Of a stretch of DNA of 64,000 nucleotides, positions 8,730 through 17,016 are shown piece after piece (within the stretch, counting starts at the first letter, position 1; each line of letters begins with the position of its first letter). Below the pieces are notes generated by a model, which saw nothing but the letters and a program-made list of their open reading frames with translations, had not been told where the DNA came from and did no database searches. Origin of the DNA: Persicimonas caeni (GTDB taxonomy: Bacteria; Myxococcota_A; Bradymonadia; Bradymonadales; Bradymonadaceae); contig NZ_CP041186.1 in NCBI RefSeq assembly GCF_006517175.1, positions 3,499,074 through 3,563,073 of the forward strand, read 5' to 3'. The translations under genes and the position numbers were made by a program.

Positions 8730-10094
8730 ATGCCCTTGAAATGTATACGAAGCCGCCGCGTCGTCACCCCGGACGGCGTCCAAGAGGCGAGCATCCACAT
8801 CCGCGACGGACGCATCGAGCACGTCGCGCCTTATGAAGAGGTGCCCGACGGCGCCGAACTCGATGAAGCGGGCGACGCGGTCGTCATGGCCGGTCTGGTC
8901 GACTCCCACGTCCACATCAACGAGCCGGGCCGCACTGATTGGGAGGGCTTCGAGACGGCGACGCGCGCGGCGGCAGCCGGCGGCGTGACCACGCTGGTCG
9001 ATATGCCGTTGAACTCGGTGCCGGCGACAACGACGACGAAAGGCTTCCAGGCGAAGCTCGATGCTGCTCACGGCAAATGCCACGTCGACGTCGGCTTCTG
9101 GGGCGGGGTTGTCCCGGGCAATACGGACGCGCTGGCTGCGCTGTACGAGGCTGGCGTGCTCGGCTTCAAGTGCTTTTTGTCCCCCTCGGGCGTCGACGAG
9201 TTCCAGAACGTCTCGCCGGCCGATCTCGAAGAGGCGATGCCCGTGCTGAGCGAGCTCGACGCCGTGCTTCTGTGTCACGCCGAGCTTCCCAGCGTCCTCG
9301 AAGACGCCGCTCAGGTGTGGCAACACGGCAACCCGCGCCACTACGGGCTCTACCTCGCTTCACGGCCGCGATCGGCCGAAGACCAGGCCATTGCTCTGAT
9401 GGCCGAGCTATCGCAGCGCTTCGACACGCGCGTGCACATCGTGCACGTGTCGTCGGCCACGGCCTTGCCCTTTATCGAGCGAGCCAAGGCCCGCGGCGCA
9501 CGCCTGACGGCCGAGAGCTGCACACATTACCTCTATTTCGGCTCCGACGACGTCGCCGAGGGTGCCACCGAGTTTAAATGTGCGCCCCCGATTCGACCAC
9601 GCGGGAACGCCGACGAGCTGTGGAAGGCCCTGCGCGACGGCTGCCTCGACCTGGTCGCCACCGACCACTCGCCGAGTCCGCCCGAGCTCAAATGCCTCGA
9701 CACCGGCCGCTTCGACGAGGCATGGGGTGGCATTGCCTCGTTGCAGCTACTTTTGCCGGTACTCTGGACCGCAGCCCGCGCTAGGGGTCACAAACTCGAA
9801 GATGTAGCTCAATGGGCTAGCTCCGCCCCGGCGAGGCTCGCTGGCATCTCCGAGCGCAAAGGCAGTCTGCGCCCGGGCTCCGACGCCGATATCGTCATCT
9901 GGGACCCCGACGCCGAATTCACCGTCGACGCCCAGAGCCTGCAACACCGCCACAAGCTGACCCCGTACGACGGCCGACGCCTCCAGGGCGTCGTCCACAA
10001 GACGTACCTGCGCGGCGAAGTCGTCTACGACGACGGCAATTTCGCCCACCCGACCGGAAAACCGCTCCTAAACCCCCAAACCCCAACCCCCTAA
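8730..10094 (+). CDS. allB: Allantoinase
   Basis: 454 aa, usual length. It hydrolyses allantoin to allantoate in the cytoplasm. An amidohydrolase barrel is shown by the metal motif VDSHVHINEPG near residue 58 (HxH), the TTLVDMPLNS segment typical of allantoinases, GFKCFLSP with the carboxylatable Lys near 148, later His residues in CHAELPS and VHIVHVSS, and LVATDHSPSP with the last metal Asp. The composite ending SLRPGSDADIVIWDPDAEFTVD is the family's C-terminal beta sandwich. GAGAGACAAG precedes the ATG. The next gene begins 10 bp downstream and acts on the product, so the two form an operon. Confidence 0.93.
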   Translation: MPLKCIRSRRVVTPDGVQEASIHIRDGRIEHVAPYEEVPDGAELDEAGDAVVMAGLVDSHVHINEPGRTDWEGFETATRAAAAGGVTTLVDMPLNSVPATTTTKGFQAKLDAAHGKCHVDVGFWGGVVPGNTDALAALYEAGVLGFKCFLSPSGVDEFQNVSPADLEEAMPVLSELDAVLLCHAELPSVLEDAAQVWQHGNPRHYGLYLASRPRSAEDQAIALMAELSQRFDTRVHIVHVSSATALPFIERAKARGARLTAESCTHYLYFGSDDVAEGATEFKCAPPIRPRGNADELWKALRDGCLDLVATDHSPSPPELKCLDTGRFDEAWGGIASLQLLLPVLWTAARARGHKLEDVAQWASSAPARLAGISERKGSLRPGSDADIVIWDPDAEFTVDAQSLQHRHKLTPYDGRRLQGVVHKTYLRGEVVYDDGNFAHPTGKPLLNPQTPTP

Positions 10095-10104
10095 ACCCTA
10101 AAAA

Positions 10105-11613
10105 ATGCCCTTCACAAAATACATCGACCTCGCCTCCGAACGCCTCGGCGGCGCCGTGCTCATCGCCAGCGACGAGTTCTTCGCCCCCAAAGAAAACCTG
10201 CTCAAGCCCGCCGAAGCCGTCTGGAAAGAGGGCGTTTACACCGATCGCGGCAAATGGATGGACGGCTGGGAGAGCCGCCGCAAGCGCACACCGGGCCACG
10301 ACTGGTGCATCGTGCGGCTGGGCCTGCCCGGTTTGATTCGGGGCGTGGTCGTCGACACGGCGTTCTTTCGCGGCAATTATCCGGAGGCCTGCTCCATCGA
10401 GGCGTGCGCGGTCGAAGGACAGCCCGAGCCTGAAGAACTCGCCAGCGGCGACATCGAGTGGGTCGAAATCCTGCCCCAATCGGACCTCGAGGGCGACTCG
10501 AAGAACCACTTCGAGCTCGACACCGACCGGCGATTTACTCACCTGCGCTTCCACATCTATCCCGACGGAGGCGTCGCCCGCCTTCGCGTGCACGGAGAGC
10601 CGCTGCCGGACCTCGACCGCTGGGAGCGTGTCGGCGAAATCGATTTGGGCGCCATCGAAAATGGCGGCCGCGTTGTCACCGCCAGTGACATGTTCTTCGG
10701 CGATGCCAACAACCTGCTGATGCCGGGGCGCGGCAAGGATATGGGCGACGGTTGGGAAACCAAACGCCGTCGTGGGCCCGGCTACGACTGGGTCGTGCTC
10801 GAATTGGGCGCCGAGGGCACCGTCGAGCACGTCGAGGTGGACACCAACCACTTCAAAGGCAACTACCCCGATCGCTTCTCGCTCGAAGGATGCAACGCGG
10901 AGGTTGGCGAGGGAGCTTTTGATCCCGACGCTCACGATTGGCAGGTGCTGCGCGACGAGACGAAGCTCCAAGCACACACGCGCCACCACTTCGCGTTGGA
11001 CGCCGATGAACCGATCACACACGTACGCTTCAATATCTATCCCGACGGCGGTGTGAGCCGGCTTCGCCTGCGCGGCCAGGTCAGCGAAGAGGGCTGGCGC
11101 GCCCGCAAGCTCGAGTGGCTGAACACGCTACCCGAGGGCGCCGCCAAAGAGGCGTTCATCACCTGCTGCGGCTCGACCCGCTGGGCCGACACCATGGTCG
11201 AGCAGCGTCCGTACGCCTCGATCGAAGCCCTCCAGCAAACCGCTGATGAAGTCTGGGCCGACCTGGGAGAAGAGGACTACCTCGAAGCCTTCTCGGCGCA
11301 TCCGAAGATCGGAGAGCGCAAGGCCGAGGGCGACCAGACCGAAAAGTCGAAGCAGTGGTCCGAGCAGGAGCAGAAGGGCGCGGCCGACGCCTCCAACGAG
11401 ATGCTCGACGCGTTGTTGGAGAAGAATGTCGCCTACCAAGAGCGCCACGGCTTCATCTTCATCGTCTGCGCCTCCGGCAAGAGCGCCGACGAGATGCTCG
11501 CCATGCTCGAGGAACGTCTCGAAAACGACCGCGCCACCGAGATCGAAAACGCCGCCGAAGAGCAGCGCAAGATCACCGCGCTTCGACTCGAAAAGTTGAT
11601 CGGGAAGCCGTAA
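10105..11613 (+). CDS. Allantoicase fused to OHCU decarboxylase
   Basis: 502 aa, about 160 longer than plain allantoicase. Residues 1-330 hold two tandem allantoicase domains, each a beta-jellyroll with the repeated pattern W(E/D)xRRKR.PGxDWxxVRLG, VDTxxFxGNYP and HxRFxIYPDGGVxRLR. Residues about 335-500 are a 2-oxo-4-hydroxy-4-carboxy-5-ureidoimidazoline (OHCU) decarboxylase: ITCCGSTRWADTM (the His/Ser active region), EAFSAHPKIGE with the catalytic His, and KNVAYQERHGFIFIVCASGKSADEML. One chain would thus catalyse two non-consecutive steps: OHCU to S-allantoin, and allantoate to ureidoglycolate plus urea; the intervening step is catalysed by the upstream gene. The start lies 10 bp after allB. 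Confidence 0.9.
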   Translation: MPFTKYIDLASERLGGAVLIASDEFFAPKENLLKPAEAVWKEGVYTDRGKWMDGWESRRKRTPGHDWCIVRLGLPGLIRGVVVDTAFFRGNYPEACSIEACAVEGQPEPEELASGDIEWVEILPQSDLEGDSKNHFELDTDRRFTHLRFHIYPDGGVARLRVHGEPLPDLDRWERVGEIDLGAIENGGRVVTASDMFFGDANNLLMPGRGKDMGDGWETKRRRGPGYDWVVLELGAEGTVEHVEVDTNHFKGNYPDRFSLEGCNAEVGEGAFDPDAHDWQVLRDETKLQAHTRHHFALDADEPITHVRFNIYPDGGVSRLRLRGQVSEEGWRARKLEWLNTLPEGAAKEAFITCCGSTRWADTMVEQRPYASIEALQQTADEVWADLGEEDYLEAFSAHPKIGERKAEGDQTEKSKQWSEQEQKGAADASNEMLDALLEKNVAYQERHGFIFIVCASGKSADEMLAMLEERLENDRATEIENAAEEQRKITALRLEKLIGKP

Positions 11614-11617
11614 CGGA

Positions 11618-11657
11618 AGTCACCCTTAGTCACCCTTAGTCACCCTTAGTCACCCTT
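11618..11657. repeat. 10-bp tandem repeat, AGTCACCCTT x4
   Basis: Four exact copies of AGTCACCCTT occupy nearly the entire gap before uraH. The same decamer family (TAACCCTTAG / ACTAAGGG) recurs at three other gene junctions in the window. It alters gene spacing in 10-bp steps. Confidence 0.95.
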
Positions 11658-11664
11658 AATACCT

Positions 11665-12006
11665 ATGAGCACCATCAGCACCCACGTTCTCGACACCTCG
11701 CTGGGCACGCCTGCAGAAGGCGTCCCGCTGATCCTCGAAGCCAACACCGACGACGGCTGGCAGGTCATCGGCGGAGGCACCACGAATGACGACGGGCGCG
11801 TTCGCGACCTGTTGAACGAAGGCGAGTCGCTCGACGTCGGCATGTACCGCATGACCTTCGAAACCGGCGTCTACTTCGAGATGAACGACACGAAGGGTTT
11901 TTACCCGGTGGTCAAAGTCGTCTTCGAAATCCAACACCCCGACGAGCACTACCACGTGCCGCTCTTGCTCAGCCCCTACGGCTACTCCACTTACCGCGGT
12001 AGCTGA
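11665..12006 (+). CDS. uraH: 5-Hydroxyisourate hydrolase (transthyretin-like)
   Basis: 113 aa, standard size. It hydrolyses 5-hydroxyisourate, the product of urate oxidation, to OHCU. The three family signatures are clear: ISTHVLDTSLGTPAEGVP at the N-terminus (catalytic His), GRVRDLL in the middle (catalytic Arg/His region), and HYHVPLLLSPYGYSTYRGS at the end, with the invariant YRGS tail. Third gene of the urate operon, separated from the fused gene by the decamer array; no obvious strong ribosome site, as the array runs to within 7 bp of the ATG. Confidence 0.96.
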   Translation: MSTISTHVLDTSLGTPAEGVPLILEANTDDGWQVIGGGTTNDDGRVRDLLNEGESLDVGMYRMTFETGVYFEMNDTKGFYPVVKVVFEIQHPDEHYHVPLLLSPYGYSTYRGS

Positions 12007-12018
12007 ACGAGATACTCA

Positions 12019-12086
12019 CCACAGAGGACACGGGGCCCACGGAGAGAAGAAGAAGTCGTTCTCCGTGGGCCCCGTGTCCTCTGTGG
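12019..12086. repeat. CACGGGG-type inverted repeat, copy 2 (perfect 27-bp stem)
   Basis: CCACAGAGGACACGGGGCCC continues into CACGGAGA on the left; the right arm is its exact reverse complement, giving 27 paired bases around a 14-base A/G-rich loop. It lies between convergent uraH and puuD, so it may end transcription from both sides even though it lacks a T tract. Confidence 0.85.
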
Positions 12087-12101
12087 CGAAATCGTCGTTG
12101 T

Positions 12102-13304
12102 CTACTCGATCTTGGCTCCTTGAACGACCCAAGCGCCCAAGATCTTGCGCTCTTCGTCAGTCATCCCGGTCTTGTTCGCGATAGGCATCGTCTTCTGGTC
12201 GTAGGTCCGCACCTTGATGCGCGGGGCGTACTTTTTGATGTCCGCCGGGGTGTCGAACACGACGCCCTGCGGGACCTTGAACACATCGTCGGTCGGGTTC
12301 TGCGAGTGGCACTGCACGCAACGTGCGTTGATGATGCCCTGCACCTCTTGGAAGGCCACGGGCTCCATCTGCTCGAGCGCCTTTTGTTCGTCAGCTTTGC
12401 CGAAGCCCGGCGAGGTCACCAGTCCCAGCGCGACCATGCCGACCAAGGCTGCGGCCATCGTCCAGGCCCACTTGTTGGTCTTGTGGCGCACGTTGAAGTG
12501 GTGGCGCACAGCGATGCCAATGGCCGACAGGCCGGCCAAGATCGCCCAGCCGTACTCGTTGCCGTAGGTGCTTGGGAAGTGGTTGCTGACCATGATGAAG
12601 AGCACGGGCAGCGTGAAGTAGTTGTTGTGGCGCGAGCGCAGCGAGGCGTACTGGCCGTCGCTGGCCTCCGGCTCGCGTCCTTCCTCGGCGGCTTGAACCA
12701 TCTTCTTTTGGTTCGGGATGATCACGAAGAAGACGTTGCCGGCCATCATCGTGCCGATCATCGCGCCGATATGGATGTACGCTGCACGCGCGCTGAGCAC
12801 CTCCGACAGAATGAACGCCGAGGCGACCATTAGCCCATACATCACGGCCAAGAAGAGGGTCGGACGCTTGAGCAAGGGCGTGCGGCACAACACGTCGTAG
12901 ACCACCCAGCCGCCTACGATCGAGCCGGCGCCGATGGCCACGGCGGTCGTGCTCGTGATGTCGGCCACGCCCGGATCGATCATCATCGAGCCGGCATTCA
13001 AGTAGTAGACCACGATGAGCAGCGACAGGCCGAAAATCCACGTGAAGTACGCTTCCCACTTGAACCAGTGCAGCGTCTCGGGGAGCTCATCGGGGGCGAC
13101 TTCAAACTTCTTGAGGTGGTAGAATCCCCCGCCGTGCACAGCCCACAGATCGCCTTCGACGCCCTCCGGTAAGCTGTCCTTGCCGCGCTCGAGCAGGTTT
13201 TCGAGCCAAACGAAATAAAACGAGGTGCCGATCCAGGCCACGCCGGCGATGACGTGCAGCCAACGGATCGTCAGATCGAGCCACTCATTGAAGTGGGGAG
13301 TCAT
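12102..13304 (-). CDS. puuD: Membrane urate oxidase (urate hydroxylase) with C-terminal cytochrome c domain
   Basis: 400 aa. It oxidises urate to 5-hydroxyisourate at the inner membrane and passes electrons to the respiratory chain. The N-terminal part has about eight helices with the family opening WLDLTIRWLHVIAGVAWIGTSF, then VHGGGFYHLKKF and LHWFKWEAYFTWIFG. The C-terminal cytochrome c domain begins near residue 329 with CVQCH (CxxCH haem site) and has KTMPIAN, where Met is the likely axial ligand. It faces the uraH operon on the opposite strand, completing urate to ureidoglycolate. Soluble uricase is absent, so PuuD is the first step here. Confidence 0.95.
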   Translation of the reverse strand: MTPHFNEWLDLTIRWLHVIAGVAWIGTSFYFVWLENLLERGKDSLPEGVEGDLWAVHGGGFYHLKKFEVAPDELPETLHWFKWEAYFTWIFGLSLLIVVYYLNAGSMMIDPGVADITSTTAVAIGAGSIVGGWVVYDVLCRTPLLKRPTLFLAVMYGLMVASAFILSEVLSARAAYIHIGAMIGTMMAGNVFFVIIPNQKKMVQAAEEGREPEASDGQYASLRSRHNNYFTLPVLFIMVSNHFPSTYGNEYGWAILAGLSAIGIAVRHHFNVRHKTNKWAWTMAAALVGMVALGLVTSPGFGKADEQKALEQMEPVAFQEVQGIINARCVQCHSQNPTDDVFKVPQGVVFDTPADIKKYAPRIKVRTYDQKTMPIANKTGMTDEERKILGAWVVQGAKIE

Positions 13305-13396
13305 GCTGCGATTCCTTCGAAAGATTACATTGTTCTTATCGAAGGGAGCCTATCGCGCCGCGACAGGCGTACGCAAGGTCGAGTCGACATGTCGAC

Positions 13397-13882
13397 TCAG
13401 TCAAAGAGGACGCGGCGGATGGTCGACTCGCGAAAGCCGCGGTACTTGAGGTGGCGAAATGCCTTTTTGCGCCCGTCGAAGTCGAGCTCGCCGGGCTCGC
13501 AGCGGTATTTCGAGCGGACGCGCTCGCGACATGCCTCCTGCCAGTCCCTCGCGCTGCCGAGATTGGCGATGGCCTCGTCGACGACCACGTCATCGAGCCC
13601 CGTATTGCCAAGTTTATAGCCGATCTGGCGCGGCCCCCAGCCCTTGCGTTTGAGAATCGCCGCCTGATCTTCGGCGAACTGCTCGTCGTCGAGATAGCCG
13701 AATTCGCGCATGCGCCTGCACACCTCGGCGATGAGCTCGTCCGGGTAGTCACGCTTGCGCAACTTGCGCTCCAACTCGCCCTGGGCGTGGGGCCGTCCTG
13801 CCAAAATCCGCAACGCGGACGCCTCGACGTCGCTCAGCTTGGGCTCGTCTTTGTCGTCTGATGGCTTGTCGAAGCTGGTCAT
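13397..13882 (-). CDS. recX: Regulatory protein RecX
   Basis: 161 aa. RecX binds RecA filaments and modulates recombination and the SOS response. The sequence shows the tandem three-helix repeats of the family: LRILAGRPHAQGELERKLRKR, then YLDDEQFAEDQAAILKRKGWGPRQIGYKL, and the final HLKYRGFRESTIRRVL. No recA is next to it in this window, unlike many genomes. It lies upstream of puuD on the same strand with a 92-bp gap, and is divergent from the small membrane protein gene. Confidence 0.92.
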   Translation of the reverse strand: MTSFDKPSDDKDEPKLSDVEASALRILAGRPHAQGELERKLRKRDYPDELIAEVCRRMREFGYLDDEQFAEDQAAILKRKGWGPRQIGYKLGNTGLDDVVVDEAIANLGSARDWQEACRERVRSKYRCEPGELDFDGRKKAFRHLKYRGFRESTIRRVLFD

Positions 13883-14023
13883 TCAGTGTGGTTTGTGTGT
13901 AGAAGCACTAGGCTATATGCTCCGCCCGAAATTCACGGCGCGCGCCGTCGGTTGAGGTTCGGACGCACCTCCGTTGTACTACCTGAACAGGCATGCAGGC
14001 AACCACAGGCAGATTGAATAGAC

Positions 14024-14296
14024 ATGAGCGATACCACTCCCCAACATCCAGTCGACGTCGTTGGCAAGGGCGCGCTCAGCGTGGCCGCCATCTTGATGGC
14101 TTTGCCGGCCGCCATCCCGGCCCTCGTGCTCATCGAGCCGAGTTTGGTCCCCTTCGTGGGGGATGTGGACACCACCGACACCGGCATGATTGCCTTTTTG
14201 GTCGGCATGTCCTTCGTCTTGCTGCTGCTCAACTGGGGCTTTCTGTACCTGATTTATCGCTGGCTGAACAAAATGGCGCAGGAGCAGGAGATTTAA
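14024..14296 (+). CDS. Small hypothetical protein with two membrane helices
   Basis: 90 aa. Two hydrophobic segments are obvious: about residues 16-40 (ALSVAAILMALPAAIPALVL) and 56-78 (MIAFLVGMSFVLLLLNWGFL), linked by an acidic loop (GDVDTTDTG), with a short charged tail NKMAQEQEI. No family recognised. It begins 141 bp after divergent recX and precedes a glycosyltransferase gene by 104 bp, so a shared transcript is possible. Confidence 0.65.
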   Translation: MSDTTPQHPVDVVGKGALSVAAILMALPAAIPALVLIEPSLVPFVGDVDTTDTGMIAFLVGMSFVLLLLNWGFLYLIYRWLNKMAQEQEI

Positions 14297-14400
14297 GGCG
14301 CAGAGGATTTGACGCGCATTGTGGCCTCCAAACTTGCACAACACCGCGCATCTCGCTAAAACCCACCGGTACTACGCAGTAATATCCGAAGAGCCGATTC

Positions 14401-15168
14401 ATGAATAAACGACCGGAAACCGAAATCGCGGACCTGGACGAGCAGCGCGAAGTCGACGTCACCATCGTCATCCCCATCTACAACGAGGAGGGGATTCTGT
14501 CGGCGTCCATCGCCGACCTGACCGAAAAGCTCGACAACGACCCGCGCTGGAACAACAGCTACCAGATTATCCTGGCCGAAAATGGCTCGACGGATAACAC
14601 GATCGCGGTCGCCAAAGAGCTCATGGAGCGCCACCCCGAGCTCGAGCTGATGCACAACCCGGAGCCGGACTACGGCCTGGCGCTGCGCCGAGGCATCCTG
14701 GCGGCCAAAGGCGAGTACGTCATCTGTGACGAGATCGACCTGTGCGACACCGATTTCTACGTGCGCGCGCTCGGCAAGATGCGCGACGAGGGCTTCGACC
14801 TGGTGGTGGGCAGCAAGGCGCTCAAAGAATCCTCCGATCGCCGCCCGCTGTACCGGCGTTTGGCCACGCGCGTGCTCAATTCGTTGCTGCACATCTTCTT
14901 GGGCTTCAAGGGCACCGACACCCACGGACTCAAGGCCTTCAAGCGCAAGCGCCTGCTCGACGTGATCGATCGCTGCGTGGTCAACAAAGACCTGTTCGCC
15001 AGCGAGTTTGTCATTCGAGCCGAGCGCATGAACTTCCGCATGACCGAGATCCCGCTGACGGTCGTCGAGAAGCGCCAGCCGTCGATCAACCTGTTTCGGC
15101 GCGTGCCCAACGTGCTCAAGAACCTCGCCCGGCTCGTCTGGGTTATCCGTATTCGTCACCGGCAATAA
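14401..15168 (+). CDS. Family 2 glycosyltransferase (dolichol-phosphate mannosyltransferase-like)
   Basis: 255 aa. A GT-A fold is shown by VTIVIPIYNEEGIL at about residue 20 and the substrate loop ILAENGSTDNT near 58. The usual DXD is represented by VICDEIDLCDTDF near residue 108. The rest (VVGSKALKESSDRRPLYRRL, FKGTDTHGLKAFKR) matches the DPM1-like subfamily that transfers sugars from NDP-sugars to lipid carriers. The basic C-terminus could sit at the membrane. Its stop overlaps the start of the deacetylase gene by one base, so a joint role in glycan modification is likely. Confidence 0.85.
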   Translation: MNKRPETEIADLDEQREVDVTIVIPIYNEEGILSASIADLTEKLDNDPRWNNSYQIILAENGSTDNTIAVAKELMERHPELELMHNPEPDYGLALRRGILAAKGEYVICDEIDLCDTDFYVRALGKMRDEGFDLVVGSKALKESSDRRPLYRRLATRVLNSLLHIFLGFKGTDTHGLKAFKRKRLLDVIDRCVVNKDLFASEFVIRAERMNFRMTEIPLTVVEKRQPSINLFRRVPNVLKNLARLVWVIRIRHRQ

Positions 15169-16133
15169 TGAGCGAACCCGCAGCCAACGGCGCCTCCTCG
15201 CCGCCCCGCGCGTGCCTGACGGTCGATCTCGACTCCCTTCGCTTCTATCGAGACATCCATGGGCTGGATCGACGCCGAGATGGCGGCCCCGACGCCGCCT
15301 ACACGGTCGGGGTGCGCCGGCTGCTCGACTTTTTCGCCGACCATCACGTGCCGGCGACCCTGTTCGTCGTCGGACGCGACGCCGAGCAGCCCGCCCACGC
15401 CGAGTTGTTGGCCGAAGCCGTCTCGAAGGGATTCGAGCTCGGAAACCACAGCTACTCGCATTTCTACGATTTGCCGCAGCGACCGCTCGAGATTCGCGAG
15501 CGCGAACTCGCGTTGGGTGAAGAGGCGATCGAGGCCGCCGGCGGGCGGCGTCCGGTCGGCTACCGCGCCCCCGGCTACAATATCACCGAAGATCTCCTGC
15601 AACTCGTCGCCTCGCGCGGCTACCTGTACGACTCGTCGGTCTTTCCCTGCCCACCCTACTACTTCGCCAAAGGCGCCATCATGGCCTGGCAGCGGCTTCG
15701 AAGTCGGCCCAGCCGAAGCGCGATGACGCCCGCGTCCAACTTGCTCGCCCCCATCGGGCCCTATCGCCCCTCACGCGACAAGCTTTGGAAGCCGGACGAG
15801 CGCTCGCGCATGCCGGTCGAAGTGCCGATGTGCCTGGTGCCGGGTCTGCGCTTTCCAATCATCGGTACCAGCTTGCATCTGCTCGGCGAGTCGGGCTTCA
15901 ACGCCGTCTACCCGCTTCTTGCCGGAGCCTACGACGAGATTTTCCAGCTCGAGTTTCACGCGATCGACTTCATGGACGCCGACGACGTCGACTCCCCCGA
16001 ACTCGTCGCCGCCCAACCCGACCTGCGCGTGCCGTGGGAAAAGAAGCGTGCCCTCTACACCCACGTCATCACGCGGCTTCGCGAAAAGTATATCTTCACG
16101 ACGCTCGAAGACGCCGTGCGCGCTCTTGCTTGA
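15168..16133 (+). CDS. Polysaccharide deacetylase (NodB homology domain)
   Basis: 321 aa, starting in TAATG where the previous gene ends. NodB motifs are seen in order: LTVDLDSLRFY (metal Asp pair in place of TFDDG), ELGNHSYSHFY near residue 92 (HxxxH zinc ligands), GYRAPGYN (motif 3 Arg), and a late EFHAIDFMDADD. The TVDLD form of motif 1 resembles the DUF3473/EPS-associated deacetylases that act on exopolysaccharide or lipid-linked sugars. It is coupled to the glycosyltransferase, which may supply the substrate. No signal peptide is visible, so it may act at the cytoplasmic side. Confidence 0.85.
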   Translation: MSEPAANGASSPPRACLTVDLDSLRFYRDIHGLDRRRDGGPDAAYTVGVRRLLDFFADHHVPATLFVVGRDAEQPAHAELLAEAVSKGFELGNHSYSHFYDLPQRPLEIRERELALGEEAIEAAGGRRPVGYRAPGYNITEDLLQLVASRGYLYDSSVFPCPPYYFAKGAIMAWQRLRSRPSRSAMTPASNLLAPIGPYRPSRDKLWKPDERSRMPVEVPMCLVPGLRFPIIGTSLHLLGESGFNAVYPLLAGAYDEIFQLEFHAIDFMDADDVDSPELVAAQPDLRVPWEKKRALYTHVITRLREKYIFTTLEDAVRALA

Positions 16134-16173
16134 GCCACGACCTGGCGTTGCTAGTTTTCCTGCGCTCCACGCT

Positions 16174-16189
16174 TGTTTCACGTGAAACG
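16174..16189. other. parS-like ParB-binding site 2
   Basis: TGTTTCACGTGAAACG matches the parS consensus at 15 of 16 positions, differing only in the last base. It lies in the short gap before the WYL-like gene. Confidence 0.65.
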
Positions 16190-16204
16190 CCAACGAGACT
16201 GACG

Positions 16205-16897
16205 ATGGATTGGAAGGATTTTCTGCCCGGCCGCAAGCCCCGCGAAGATATCAGCGAGCCGTTCGCCGCCGACGCGTTCGACGTCGAGCACCCCGCACTG
16301 CTCACCGACAACTCCGTGCTCTCTGCCGCGGCCGTCGCCGCACGGGTGCTCGAAATCCTCGCGTTTCGCGGAGGCACCCGCATCAAGCCTTCGGCGGCCG
16401 AAAAACTGCGGCGCCTCGTCTGGCGCGCGCTCCCCAAGTCGGCGGCCAACCTGTGCGACGACGAAGCTTCGCGCGTACTTCGCTGGCTGACCGAAGGCGA
16501 AGCGTACGAACTCGACACCGGTGCGCACACCGACACCCCTGAAGTCGACATCATGTTCGACGCCGACATCGAGAGTCGCATCTCGGTGGCCCAATTCGCC
16601 CTCGACGAGGGCTATGATCTCGAGCTGGAGTACCTGGATGCGCGCGAGAATATCTGGCCGCGCATCCGCTGCACGCCCATCGAGTTGCTCTCGGCCGACG
16701 CCGACTCGAATGCCGACGCTGACGCCGAGGAAGCCGAACCGGCGCTCCTCGTCGACAGCGACTTCGGTGAGTTCGACATCCCCATCCACCACATTCGCTG
16801 GCTCATGCCGGTGAGCAGCCACCGCCACCGGCGCGCCGAGGGCACAAAAAAACCGGCCGGCAAGCTCTTGAGCTTCCCGACCGGTGAGGATGACTAA
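16205..16897 (+). CDS. Hypothetical protein with WYL-like C-terminal half
   Basis: 230 aa from the ATG 15 bp after the parS-like site. The first half (about residues 35-100) is helical and contains a possible helix-turn-helix-like stretch. The second half (ISVAQFALDEGYDLELEYLD, then IRCTPIELLSADAD and later IPIHHIRWLMPV) follows the pattern of WYL ligand-sensing domains: Y-x-D repeats, a P-x-x-L strand and a final R-I-x-x-L/M strand. The canonical W-Y-L triad is not evident, so membership is tentative. Low-complexity ADADSNADADAEEAE interrupts the domain. A decamer repeat array begins over its stop codon. Confidence 0.6.
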   Translation: MDWKDFLPGRKPREDISEPFAADAFDVEHPALLTDNSVLSAAAVAARVLEILAFRGGTRIKPSAAEKLRRLVWRALPKSAANLCDDEASRVLRWLTEGEAYELDTGAHTDTPEVDIMFDADIESRISVAQFALDEGYDLELEYLDARENIWPRIRCTPIELLSADADSNADADAEEAEPALLVDSDFGEFDIPIHHIRWLMPVSSHRHRRAEGTKKPAGKLLSFPTGEDD

Positions 16898-16960
16898 GGG
16901 TTACTAAGGGTTACTAAGGGGGACTAAGGGTTACTAAGGGGGACTAAGGGGGACTAAGGA
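16891..16960. repeat. 10-bp tandem repeat, (TT/GG)ACTAAGGG x7
   Basis: Seven consecutive decamers of the form NNACTAAGGG, with NN being TG, TT or GG; the last unit ends in A. The first unit contains the stop codon of the preceding gene. It is the reverse complement of the decamer seen before uraH and next to the S23 gene. Confidence 0.95.
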
Positions 16961-17016
16961 GGGGCAGTAACTCTTGATCACCCCTAGTCGCTAGTGAGCG
17001 CAGCTCTTCGTCGCCC

